A DNA stretch of 64,000 nucleotides from Rana temporaria (taxonomy: Eukaryota; Chordata; Amphibia; Anura; Ranidae). The notes under the pieces are model-generated. The model did not search any database, was not told the DNA's origin, and saw only the letters and a list, made by a program, of their open reading frames with translations. Within the stretch, counting starts at the first letter, position 1, and the number at the start of each line of letters is the position of its first letter. The DNA lies in NCBI RefSeq assembly GCF_905171775.1, contig NC_053491.1, positions 108,014,682 to 108,078,681 of the forward strand, in the 5' to 3' direction. Of the stretch, positions 46,761 to 57,578 are shown piece by piece. The translations under genes were made by a program, and so were the position numbers.

Positions 46761-47552
46761 TAAAAACAATTGGCTGCCCAAGCTTAGTGTCAACCAAAGA
46801 AACTGTAGCAATGCAATATTGGAATACACAATATACACACAAACTCATCTAAAATGCATGTGCTGTCTCTTTAAATCCTTAATGTACGTAGTGCCTTCAT
46901 CAAATCTATTATGCAACACATGAACACAGCCTACCTGTGATGTCATTGTGCATGCCAGAGATCGGGCAGTGCTTCCATATTATGATGTATTACGATCTCT
47001 GTTGTTTTCTTTTGTGATTATATTTTCATAACAAAAGTTAAATTTTATTTCATATTGGGCCATTGAGTATCATGAGTATCTCTGAGAGATATATACATGG
47101 GCCTGGATTCAGAAGCGCGTATCTTTGGGAGCGAAAGCTCAACAGCCCCGGAGTTAAGTGCACCAGGGACTGGGGGAGGAAGCTAGTTCAGCTTCTCATT
47201 TTTTTTCAGTAAAGGTGAACTAACACTTTAAGCCAGAGAGTGTGTCAATAAAAAGTAACCATTAGGAATTAAATCAGTGAGCCAGTATTTGTGAATGAGC
47301 AGGTACGGTAATTTTACCACAACACCACATTTTACCTCAAGGTGTGGTGGGAAGTGGCACAATAGCTGGCTTTCGAACCATGTATGGTAGTTGTCCCTGG
47401 TCATTATGTCTGGGGCCATGCTTTTTCCCTTCTAACAATTTGTTTTAAGCTTGGCACTAGTTGTATCATAATTTTTTATATTAGATTTATCAATCATTTT
47501 ATACCTGATAATGTATTAAAATTAATAGTAAATGTATGTGGATTATAAATAA
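46761..47552. other. Unassigned DNA with two fused MITE ends at 47099-47231
   Basis: 47100-47145 is the left end of a GGCCTGGATTCA-type MITE. It runs directly into about 47146-47231, which ends AAAGGTGAACTAACACTTTAA like the right end of the TTAAAGCGG family. Two partial elements joined by deletion explain this. Confidence 0.5.
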
Positions 47553-47618
47553 CGTGTAATTCGAGATTTTCCTAGCTTGTGACGGAAAATATTGATTATA
47601 TGAAGACAGGAGGCGAGT

Positions 47619-47797
47619 ATCTTATGCATTATCTTTCTTTAATAATGCCCATAGCAGAAATACAGTAAACATTTATTGTAACTTAAAAGAAAAAATTCAA
47701 AGAACTACCCTTCCCAGCAGCCCCTGGGCCAGCGTAGCCCCTCCCAGACCGTAATCTATATAAGGGACTGTCTGAGGTAACCTATTCCTCTTTCTTC
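47619..47797. repeat. DIRS inverted terminal repeat, downstream end
   Basis: Inverse complement of 53050-53228. It includes the CTATATAAGGGACTGTCTGA segment. Confidence 0.9.
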
Positions 47798-48234
47798 ATG
47801 CGAATTAGTGTAAACAGGAACCGAAAGTCCAATTAGACATCTCCGCGGCTGCCGGGAACCTTCCGACCGGAACACAACATCTGAATCTGGAGGAAACGAA
47901 AGGACAAGGCCAACACGGACCAACTTCATCCGGACCAACTTCATCCCAACGGGGACTATAGGAAAACCAAAACCATTCGGAGCCGAACGGTCAGTCGTCT
48001 TCAGGAACATGGACCAACGGATTCAGTCAACGGCATCCCGACTCCGGATCTGGAACGTAGTAGGAGCCTCCATCTGCGGTGAACTAAACCCATGGATCGA
48101 AACGGAACAGCAATCCCGACGGGGTTAGTGAAAACGAACTCCCGGGGCGTATCAGCCTCCGACTTGCAGGGTGTGTGGTTCAACAGTCTAGAACGAGAGA
48201 GAGACAACCTCGTGACAGGGTTGGGTCGGGAGGG

Positions 48235-48332
48235 AAGATACTCGCCTCCTGTCTTCATATAATCAATATTTTCCGTCACAAGCTAGGAAAATCTCGAATT
48301 ATACCTCAGACAGGAGGCTCATATCTTATGCA
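48235..48332. repeat. DIRS internal complementary region
   Basis: 48235-48302 is the inverse complement of the 47553-47622 terminus. 48306-48332 (GACAGGAGGCTCATATCTTA) repeats the outer-ITR start. It therefore reproduces the joined element ends, as expected for the template used to complete DIRS cDNA. Confidence 0.85.
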
Positions 48333-48399
48333 AGTTCAAAGCTATAACAATGCATATATAGATGATAACAAATGAAACAACTACAAAATTGATATAGAT

Positions 48400-49450
48400 A
48401 TGTGTTCCTCCGATCCAAGCAGAATTGGCGGAAAGCAATCGTGGTTACCAGTCCGCCGCTAGCCGTAAATCCTATAGGGAGCCGCCCGGGGTTATGACCT
48501 AGGAGCCACCGCTCCTCTGGAGGGGTGGGCGCCCACGGGGTTACGTAAGACCCTGCCATTTCCATGATTGATCGTACCCCTCTGGCTAGCGTAGCTGAGG
48601 AAACCGGAAACTGAGGTTTAGCGTAGGAATGAGGAGTAGGAAGAGATGCGAAGATCGCAGTGGGACCGTGAAGGACTAAGAAATCCGTAGATAACGGAGT
48701 ACGATGTGCGGGGAAGAACGGGTAGAAAAAACGCACGACTCCGAGGCGGGATCCGACGCCTGGAATGGCCAACATCATGACACCTGATATGCGTCTGACG
48801 GAATCAGACACGAGGGGGCAGTAGCTCAAACGACAATAACCTCCGACAGAGTGAGATTGTCCCCCCAGTCCTGGCGCGTGGTCAGGATCACTGATCACCT
48901 CCCTAAAGCGTCGATACCCTGGGTGTGATGGGCGTTGAAACTTAACGCTTACTAAGTCGGTACACCATGGGTGTTATCCCACCGGTAGTAAGTCTACAAG
49001 GGAGCGGTAGTCCGAGTTCGTAGCGCGGAAGGCGCAGGGGAGCTATAGGACCTCCCGGACTCAAACGAGTCCACCAGGTAGTTGGTCATCTCAGACGAAC
49101 GGCTTCATGAGGTTAACTTGTCGTTGATCACCAACTAACCCAGAGTCCTCCGGATGATCGAAATGTATATCTAGTCCCAAGGCCTAGATCAAGGCAAGTG
49201 GAACCCCCGTTATAAAAGAAAAGGTTGCTGTCCGTGACCGACACCCCGAAAACCCAACCATGCGAAGAGAAGTAGGACGTGCGTCGTGAATAGAGGGTGC
49301 AGATTCCCGTACAGACTGGGGAAAGAAAGGATCCCATAAGGGAGCAAGGGCCAGGAACACTGACCGGTGCAGTCGTCAGTCGATGGAATTGGGCGGGTAA
49401 CGAGAATTCCAATCTAACACCATAGCGGAAGTGCCTGGGGTACATTTCGC
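48400..49450 (-). pseudogene. DIRS tyrosine recombinase (broken)
   Basis: A frame with SSATLARGVRSIMEMAG leads, after a frameshift, into HPSRGAVA (48504-48537), the H-x-x-R signature of tyrosine recombinases in the form usual for DIRS. It is followed by AADW and by TIAFRQFC at about 48419-48442, where the family would have FRxFY; the last residue aligns with the catalytic Tyr but is Cys. The recombinase would integrate the circular cDNA. Frameshifts and the lost Tyr show it is dead. The N-terminal limit is uncertain. Confidence 0.65.
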
Positions 49451-49499
49451 AGCTGGAACGATGTCGCGTTCCAGGCAGAAATGTCAGAGATCTTGCTAG

Positions 49500-50830
49500 A
49501 TCCGTTAGGATTTTGGGTCAAGGACCCCCCAAGCGAAGGTCATACTGGACCGCGGATACGGTGTCCATACGCAAGAACACACCGTAGGTGGACGTGTGTG
49601 GCATTAGAGTCCTGATGGCAAGACGGTCGTCAGGATTTCCACGTGTGAACGTGCAGCAGAGACTCCGCTGTGGGCCACGCCCCTCCTGTGGACGAGGGAC
49701 CGCATCGAGTACCCCAACCGAGGTGGTTGGCAACCTATTCCAAGATGAATCCGTCGTGGAGTTGCAGGTGGACCTGCCGTGCCGTCTGTCGACCTGACGT
49801 AGCCACCACCGTAGTTCAATTATGGCTTCCGTGTCCAGAGTGACGACGTCTGCACAGTGAAGCCCCTGGCAAAGACGTAGGGACTGAGACTCTGAAGGTC
49901 TCGATAGTGAAAAGAAGCTGGACAAATGGCCTGGATTAACGCCGGAAACAGGCCGACCAGGCGAGCCAGTCCGCGTAAGGATACCCGATACTGACCTCGT
50001 GCAGATGGCGGCCAAGTGGTCATGGGTAGCCGAAGGATCACTAGGTTGGTGTCCACCAAGAACCCTAAAACTCTACCTCCTGAGATGGGGAGAGGAGAGA
50101 TTCCCCGTGATCTATGGGGAACTGTCCCGGAGGCGTGTTCGTTCGCCAGGCGAGGGGTACGAGCCATTAAGAGTAGGTCGTCCAAGTAGATAATCAACCT
50201 CACCCTTTGTGTCGCAGAATGTCGTCACTGTATACAGTAATTACGAGAGATTTCTCAAGTTACTACCGGGCGATAACCGCCCTCCTTTCCTGACCAGGAA
50301 GACGTTGTTGGGGAAACCCGGGGAGAGCGGGTCCGTCTCCACTATCGCTTGGGTGAACCAGAGGCCCTGCAATTCGTTGTCTATTAGGGCGGTGTTCAGG
50401 TCTGAAGACCGAGGAAAGAGGGACTAGGTCCATCTCCGGTCCTATAATCCTGATAGACCGGCACTGTACCGTGTTAGACTTTGATGACGTTTGGTCTCAT
50501 CCGGGATGGAATAGAGCCCTGCCGTCTTGGAATATCTTAATCAGCGTGATCCCGACTAGCCTGCCCTCGGTGGTCGGACCGGGGTCTGATTCGGCTAGGT
50601 GAGACAGCTGGGGAACAAGCCACGTTAAGATTCGAGCGGCGGTGTCCAGTCGGACCCGTAGTGTCCACGCATCCCAGGAGGCGACCGCCCGTTGGGCCCA
50701 GCCCTGATTTGGGACAGGTCAGTCGGCTGTTCAGCGGCGTGGCCTGCTCACTAAGGTGTGGGATGATGGTGATAGGTCCCAAAGATCCAAGGCCCTGGTC
50801 TGTATGATCCAAAGGACCTCTCTATTCCCA
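49500..50830 (-). pseudogene. DIRS reverse transcriptase and RNase H region (broken)
   Basis: RLIIYLDDLLLMA at about 50200 down to 50165 is the RT catalytic box in the DIRS form. It is followed by LGFLVDTN and by RGLARLVGLFPALIQAICPASFHYRDLQ-like sequence, the usual thumb region of DIRS RTs. Farther on (49518-50015) are ELRWWL and RNase-H-like remnants in shifted frames. Upstream, 50537-50812 has GGRLLG, like the region before RT domain 1. Stops and frameshifts separate all segments. Confidence 0.75.
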
Positions 50831-51610
50831 GCTTGGGGGATTTCCCGTGTATGGTGGGATACCCCCAGGGTATGGGGGTCACCTCGGGAGTGTGCACAGC
50901 CGTAAATGGTAAAGGAAGGGGGTTACGCCCTGAAAATGATTCGGTGAGTTTTTCGACCGATCTCCGGGTCCATTATGTGATATATTGGATCAGTTTGGGC
51001 AGAGGTGCCCAGTCATCGGAGTGTGGATGGCATATCGCCCCCGGATCTATAATGGCTCTCTATGAGAATCCATAGAGTGTCACCCTGGGAACAGGGTTGG
51101 CGTCGTCATAGAGCGCCATGTGCCCACTGCCCTAACACTCATCATCATTCTCATCATCTACAACCTCAGACTCAAGGTGTTAGCCGCCTCAGACTCCGCG
51201 GACAACTCTGGAAGAGTCCACGAATGGGTCTGGCTTAGTCCGTCTAACGGATCGCTGCCTCTGCATGTGAATCTCCCCGAGGCTCGGGGGTCGGTCGGAG
51301 TCTGGGAGGGCAGTGGGTCGGCAGTCCGGGTAGGGTACTGCCTGGGACATATTATTTACTTCCCCTGTCGGGGAGTCAAGGGCCACAGAAACGTGGCAGC
51401 GTTTTGGAACGCCCAGCCCTTCTCAGGGGCGGTAGACCGTTGCCGGATGGTCCAGGCATATGGTGTGCAGGCCGGGGTAACCGATGCCATGGTCGTAAAG
51501 ATTGGTCTACCGATCAGTTTTGGCAACTGTGTAACACTGTTGAGATTTGGCCTCCTAGGACTGTGTCCACCCTATCCGGGGTACCGGCATGAACAATGCC
51601 ATGATATTCA
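50831..51610 (-). other. DIRS internal region, probable decayed ORF1/RT amino-terminal part
   Basis: Position in the element fits the gag-like ORF1 or the start of pol, but no motif is recognisable and the frames are short. Confidence 0.35.
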
Positions 51611-52105
51611 TTAAATTGTAGAATCTTTGTACAATTCAATACAATTTTTTATACATATTTGTATAATTTATTTATATAATGAATATATAATTTGTATAAT
51701 CCATCTATAATTTATTATTTGTAAAATTGAATAATGGATTTAGTTATATATTATAAGTAATAATATATATTAATAATAATATCATTAATAATAAATGTAT
51801 TTATTCATTCAATCCTTAGATAGTTATTTAATACATTATTTATTAGGAGTATGTTGTAGGGAATAAATTCCCCGTAGATAAACATGCTATTTCTTTATTT
51901 AATTTATTGATTTATTGATCTATCTACATATTGATTATTTATTTATTAGGATAAATAAGGTATATGTTCTAGGGAATAAATTCCCCAGAAATATAATTTG
52001 AGTATATATTGAATTATTTATTGTAGATTCGGTTATTTAAATTATTTAATTTATTTATTTATTTATTTATTTATTAGATATTGATTCATTGGAATGAAAT
52101 ATATA

Positions 52106-52142
<37 letters not shown>

Positions 52143-52150
52143 GAAAAGAT
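51611..52150. repeat. AT-rich low-complexity and (TA)n tract inside the DIRS element
   Basis: TTTATTTA and AATAAT words dominate. GGGAATAAATTCCCC occurs twice (about 51859 and 51974). A (TA)n run lies at about 52098-52140. Confidence 0.85.
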
Positions 52151-52868
52151 GTACTGCCATCTAGTGGTTGAAAGCATGGTGAAACAGCAGCAGGTTCCTG
52201 GCTACGACACCGCTGGGAAGGACATCCTGCGGTGTGAGGGGAGCCTGACGAGATTCTAACTCCAGAGGCGAAGTCTCGCGAGACTACGGCCTCTGGAGTT
52301 CTTATTGGCCCGAGGTTGTGAGGGACGGAACGGTCGATGAGAACCGTTCTCCCCCGTCTCGCTCTCGATACCGAGAGAGGTATCGAAAGAGAGGAGAGGA
52401 GCGGCCGCGGCGGAGACCCCGCCCCCCACCTGAGCGCGCGAAGGGGAGCGTGGGGGGACAGTTGCCCAGGCATGGCGCCCGCCGAGGGAGCGAATGAAAA
52501 ACAGCGCGGATTCCGCACGGACTCCGCAGTGCTCCAGCGTCAAAGAAAGGGAAAAAACCCGAGCAAAGAATTGGAAACAAACAAACGTGGCCTCTCAAAC
52601 ATATCTGCCTGACACCGCTCCGGTGTCAGGCAGACAGAAATAAAGCGCAGAAACGGGGGATAGCAGGGAGAACCCCCAGTATTCCACATCTTCCAAAACT
52701 ACAGAACAATCCATTCCGACAAAATACCTGACACCGGGGCATTCGGTATCAGGGAGGAATTCCAGGGAAACTCCCCATGTTCCACAATACCTCAAACATA
52801 TCAGTCAAGACTGAACAAAATCACCCGACACCGGGGCACTCGGTATCAGAGACCATATATACAATCAA
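52151..52868 (-). other. GC-rich leader region of the DIRS element
   Basis: It contains a hairpin CTCCAGAGGCGAAGTCTCGC / GCGAGACTACGGCCTCTGGAG at 52260-52299, and repeated CCTGACACCG(G)... segments near 52610, 52727 and 52825. Minus-strand frames of about 95-150 codons overlap in all phases, lack a domain and seem fortuitous. Confidence 0.45.
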
Positions 52869-53033
52869 ACAATAAAGGTACATGAAACACCTATCTTGTA
52901 AATAATAAAGATACAAGAAGTACCTATCCTGTAAATAATAAAGGTACATGAAATACCAATCTTGTAAATAATAAAGGTACATGAAATACCTATCTTGTAA
53001 ATAATAAAGGTACATGAAATACTTATCTTGTGT
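52869..53033. repeat. Tandem repeat, 33-bp unit, five copies
   Basis: Unit AATAAAGGTACATGAAATAC plus 13 bases, with a few substitutions. It lies just inside the right-hand DIRS terminal repeat. Confidence 0.9.
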
Positions 53034-53049
53034 GCTCTGCCATGAGCAG

Positions 53050-53228
53050 AAAGAAAGAGGAATAGGTTACCTCAGACAGTCCCTTATATAGATTACGGTC
53101 TGGGAGGGGCTACGCTGGCCCAGGGGCTGCTGGGAAGGGTAGTTCTTTGAATTTTTTCTTTTAAGTTACAATAAATGTTTACTGTATTTCTGCTATGGGC
53201 ATTATTAAAGAAAGATAATGCATAAGAT
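53050..53228. repeat. DIRS inverted terminal repeat, upstream end
   Basis: Inverse complement of 47619-47797, ending GATAATGCATAAGAT. Confidence 0.9.
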
Positions 53229-54081
53229 AAACAAATGTAGAAATGTGAAATAATACATATTGGTGATGCTTGACTTAGGGTCTATGTTGATAGACTTTGG
53301 GCTTGTTGACATGTCTGAGATCATTTACAGTTCATTGACAGGTGTATTTAACTTGAAGTTGATCTTCTACCTACCTTAAATTGATTCTCTTCAAATCACT
53401 TCTGCATTCCTCTAGATTTGCATGGGGAGAGAAGCAAATAAGATGTGAAAAAAGTCACTGACTCCTAACTTCTTTATACTTCCCTATAGCTGAAAAAAAA
53501 TACTCAGTGATGACCATGCCAATCTTGCGACTAAAATTAAGACTATTTTCTCAATAGCATTTACTCGTATTGCTGCTGACATATTTACTAGGTTCATGTT
53601 AATTATCATTTTAGGAACAAAAACAATGTAATTGTGAATTATTTACTAAATCCTATGGAACTAGTAAATAAATATCAGCTTCTCTGTTTTTTTTGTTTTT
53701 GTTTTTAATTACATTAATGGAAATATCATATAAATGTGACTTAATTTAATATTTTCCTACATTTTCTAATACTAACTGATTTGGAATAGTGATCAAATCA
53801 ATCATGCAACTACTGAATCTCGTCCGAGTTCAACTGACTTTTCAGTTCTACCAAACCTTGCCAAAATCCTAATTGGTACTTTATAGAACTGCCTCATGTG
53901 ATTTTTTGCAGGGAAGAATATACAATCTACTACATGGGTGTGAGTGAATGTGTTAATACATATGTGGTAATTGCATGCAAAGTGCTTGAACCCGCATACT
54001 AAATCCTAAAGATTAGCAATGGTCCTGTGCATGTGTATGCATATATACTTGTATCCAGTTTTAAAAACTCTGACACTTATG
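53229..54081. other. Unassigned AT-rich DNA
   Basis: No gene or repeat ends seen. Confidence 0.5.
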
Positions 54082-55086
54082 TTAACCACTTACCCCCCGG
54101 AACATATTGCTGCCTAAAGACCAGAGTACTTTTTGCGATTCGGGACTGCGTCGCTTTAACAGACAATTGCGCGGTCGTGCGACGTGGCTCCCAAAAAAAA
54201 TTGGCGTCCTTTTTTTCCCACAAATAGAGCTTTCTTTTGGTGGTATTTGATCACCTCTGCGTTTTTTATTTTTTGCGCTATAAACAAAAATAGAGCGACA
54301 ATTTTGAAAAAAATGAATATTTTTTACTTTTTGCTGTAATAAATATCCCCCAAAAATATATAAAAAAACATTTTTTTTCCTCAGTTTAGGCCGATACGTA
54401 TTCTTCTACATATTTTTCGTAAAAAAAATCGCAATAAGCGTTTATTGATTGGTTTGCGCAAAAGTTATAGCGTTTACAAAATAGGGGGTATTTTTATGGC
54501 ATTTTTATTAATATTTTTTTTACTAGTAATGGCGGCGATCAGCGATTTTTTTTTCGGTATTGCGACATTATGGCGGACACTTCGGACATTTTTGATACAT
54601 TTTTGGGACCATTGGCATTTTTATAGCGATCAGTGCTATAAAAATGCATTAGATTACTATAAAAATGCCACTGGCAGTGAAGGGGTTAACACTAGGGGGC
54701 GGGGAAGGGGTTAAGTATGCCTGGGTGTGTTCTTACTGTGGGGGGGGGGGTGGCCTCACTAGGGGAAACACTGATTTTCTGTTCATACATTGTATGAACA
54801 GAAAATCAGCATTTCCCCCGCTGACAGGAACGAGAGCTGTGTGTTTACACACACAGCTCCCGTTCCCCGCTCTGTACCGAGCGATCGCGTGTGCCCGGCG
54901 GCGATCGCGCCCGCCGGGCACACGCACGGGAGTCGGGGGCGAGCGGGGAGCGCGCGCGCGCGCCTCCGGCGGCGCGCACGCGCCCCCTAGTGGCGGCTAT
55001 ACGATAGGACGTATAGCTACGGGCTCTCGCCCAGGAGAGCCGACCTGCCGCCGTATAATGACGGTGGCTGGTCGGCTACTAGTTAA
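54082..55086 (+). mobile_element. Complete TTAA-family element, GC-rich right half
   Basis: TTAACCACTTACC at the left and CTACTAGTTAA at the right. The full family core (CACAAATAGAGC, GGTGGTATTTGATCACC, GCGCTATAAACAAAA) is present. A hairpin AACACTGATTTTCTGTTCAT / ATGAACAGAAAATCAGCATT lies at about 54767-54813, and a (GC)n patch at about 54950-54962. Its frames are not conserved in other copies. Confidence 0.85.
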
Positions 55087-55499
55087 ATAAAATAGAATCA
55101 GATCAGTGATTGATGCAATTCATATACTGACTCATTCAGGCACAGTGTATATAAATTATCAGGCCTCTCCTTTTTCTCCCAAAGCAACTAAGTAGCTACA
55201 TTTTGTCTCTAAATTCAAACTACTTCTTCCAAATGTAAGATGAAATGCAATCCTATTAAAAAATCTAATTGGTTGTGCTCAAAATAAGAGGCATAATGAA
55301 AACAAATATGAGTTCCTAGTTCGGTCTGAATATAGGATTGAATGGACCTTTGCTTGATCAGACATTCATCCACATGCCCAACTTTAAGCCTGCTTAGAAA
55401 GAGAAAGGTTTGCTCCTGCTACTAGTTATGACAGCTTCCTTTTTCCACTGTCAAGGTTGTTAAGAAAGTGGTGCACCTGTCGCAATAAAAACAAAAGTT
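55087..55499. other. Unassigned DNA
   Basis: No gene or repeat ends recognised. Confidence 0.5.
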
Positions 55500-56129
55500 A
55501 AAAAAAAAAACAGCTCAGGGTTCCCCCCATATTTTATATTCAGCTGTTTAGATCTGGTAGAGATTTTAAGCAGAAATCCATGTACAAGTAAAGGAAAAAA
55601 AGGCTGGGGTCCCCTTAAAAATCCATACCAAACCAATATTTAAGCATGTAGGCTGGCAAGCCAGGAAATGTATGGGGTGAGTGTATGGCTACCCTTGTGA
55701 ATCATACCAGGGCACATGCCCTCAACATAGGGGGAGGGGGGAGGGGACCTTATCAAGGAAATCCCTGTGAGTTTATCGACCAAAGATTGTCATATCCATA
55801 TTTGATCAATAACTTCACTTGGGAGACTCAATCTCTTTGTTTATATTTAGCTGTCTTCCACCAGAGCTGTCATTTGCAGGTGAGTAGTCTTCAGGATCAG
55901 AATTGTGCCGACATGTGTTTTGTTCTTTCCAGGGGTTGGTTCTTCATTTATTCTGATTGACATGGATCTGTATCACAGTACAATGTGATTGATGATGTAT
56001 TTACATACTGTGATGTGACATTTTATATTTACTGTTTACTTATTTGTTTAATGACTAAGGTTATTACAAGTAAGGTCAAAAGGGAAGCTTCTCCCAATAG
56101 GGGTTTTCTACAATAGGGGTTTTCTAGGC

Positions 56130-56460
56130 AGCAGATATTGAAATAATATTGGTGGTATGAGTTAAAAAATTACTTTATTGATGACAACCATATCAAAATG
56201 ACAGTGACAGTTAAAATATGAGCTCTAGTACTTGAAATAGGTGAACCAATACAGATTGATGCAAACGCAATATGGTACACAACATTATATGTCAACAAAT
56301 GCTGATATGTACACAAAAACTGATGCATTTCGACCCATTTGGGTCTTCTTCAGAGGATAGGTTTGCTGCAGAGAAATTACATTCAGTAATTCAAATTCAT
56401 AGCTAAAAAATGTTTTAGTATTGGCAAGCGTCGTAGTGCATAATTACCAATCACAATGTA
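56130..56460 (-). mobile_element. PLE-like terminal-repeat relic with hammerhead motif
   Basis: It carries a hammerhead-type core on the minus strand (see 56310-56365) in a context of short AT-rich sequence with no ORF. PLE terminal repeats are the usual home of such motifs in vertebrate genomes; assignment rests on that. Confidence 0.4.
56310..56365 (-). ncRNA. Hammerhead-type ribozyme motif with intact core
   Basis: On the minus strand CUGAAGA (56353 to 56347) is followed by one A, stem II GACCC/GGGUC with loop AAAU, then GAAA, a two-pair stem III (AU-GC-AU) and the cleavage C at about 56322. All invariant core residues are present. Stem I begins with only two pairs (UC/GA type) before a mismatch, with more pairing possible farther out, so activity is uncertain. 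Confidence 0.6.
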
Positions 56461-56960
56461 TTGGGGAGAGTCTCAAAACCAGAGGTCCTCTAAAAACTTT
56501 CATCTGATCCCCTTTACATTAGAAGTAAGGTGCCCCTTACTTATTCATGTGGTTAGTATCTCTTATTATTAAAGTGGGTTTCCATATTCTGATAAGTCCC
56601 CCATCTGCAGACGCCCTTATCAACATGGGGATAAGGTGCTTTGCCAGGGGGTTCCTTCCGGCAAGGTATCTCCCCATGTTGAGCGCATGTGACCTGGTAT
56701 AATTCAGAAGTGGGGAAGTGCATGATCATCTCCTCTTTACTGGCCTGTCAGGCTGCATTCTCGCTTAAGGATCTGGAATGAATTTTGGGGACACTGGATG
56801 CTTTTTTTTCTTGATTTTTACATGGGGTTTATCTGAAAATCCCTACCAGACATGATTGGTCTGGTATAGAATTGGGGGGACCCACCCCTTTTTTTGTATT
56901 TCATTTGCAAGAAACCCCCTTGACATTCATATCAGACCCTCATTAAGGAAAAGGGGGCCG

Positions 56961-57519
56961 CTCTGAAAGGTGCAATTTCACGTTTAACCACTAGTCCTGA
57001 CTATTATCTTATTATCTAATTATAATGACCTTATAGGCGATTCTGTTGCTCTCATATCCAAATATATCTCTATGCATAGGAAACAGTGTATATGAATAAT
57101 TGACCCAGCGAAGTTGCTTCATACACTGTTTGGTTTTAATATCCCAGACAAGGTACTTAAATATGGATGAAAAATAGGTGTTACCAACCATCTTCCACCA
57201 ATAAAGGGTACATTACAATGTATTCAACCAATCATATTTATTAACTCTTTATCATTATAACTCATTATGTCACATTATATTACAGTATGTCTCCCAGACA
57301 GATATACATGCAGACCATCTTGTGACACACGTAACTTCCGGATGTCTGGTTTCAATTTTGACACAAACTCACTTCTTACACAACAGTATATATTTACTTG
57401 ATCAGCAAAATGATAACTTTAAAGGAACAGTTGAGCCTTAGATTACAAAACACAAGTTTTTTTTTTTACATGACTGCTGTTTTTTTGTGTGGTGTCCCCC
57501 TATTAAAGTTTAAGTTTAG
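56961..57519. other. Unassigned DNA
   Basis: No gene or repeat ends recognised. Confidence 0.5.
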
Positions 57520-57578
57520 TTAACCGCTTGCCAACTGCCCTATAGCAGATTTACTGCTACAAGGCAGCTGAGCTGTGC

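Larger units (their letters stand above)
47553..53228 (-). mobile_element. DIRS-type tyrosine-recombinase retroelement, decayed
   Basis: Inverted terminal repeats of about 179 bp lie at 47619-47797 and 53050-53228. A 65-bp extension (47553-47618) lies beyond the ITR at the downstream end. An internal complementary region at 48235-48332 is complementary to that extension and to the upstream terminus. This split architecture, which lets a circular intermediate form without a target-site duplication, is diagnostic of DIRS elements. An RT with a YLDD box and a tyrosine-recombinase tail are on the minus strand. Frames are broken by many stops and shifts, so it is inactive. Confidence 0.85.
55500..56960. 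mobile_element. Decayed GC-rich foldback, interrupted
   Basis: GGGTTCCCCCCAT...CATACCA...CCCTCAACATAGGGGGAGG at 55519-55740 is mirrored by CCCCATGTTGAGCGCATGTG...GGGGGACCCACC at 56672-56885, the same family as 34561-36990. A different sequence (about 56130-56460) lies in the middle. Confidence 0.6.
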
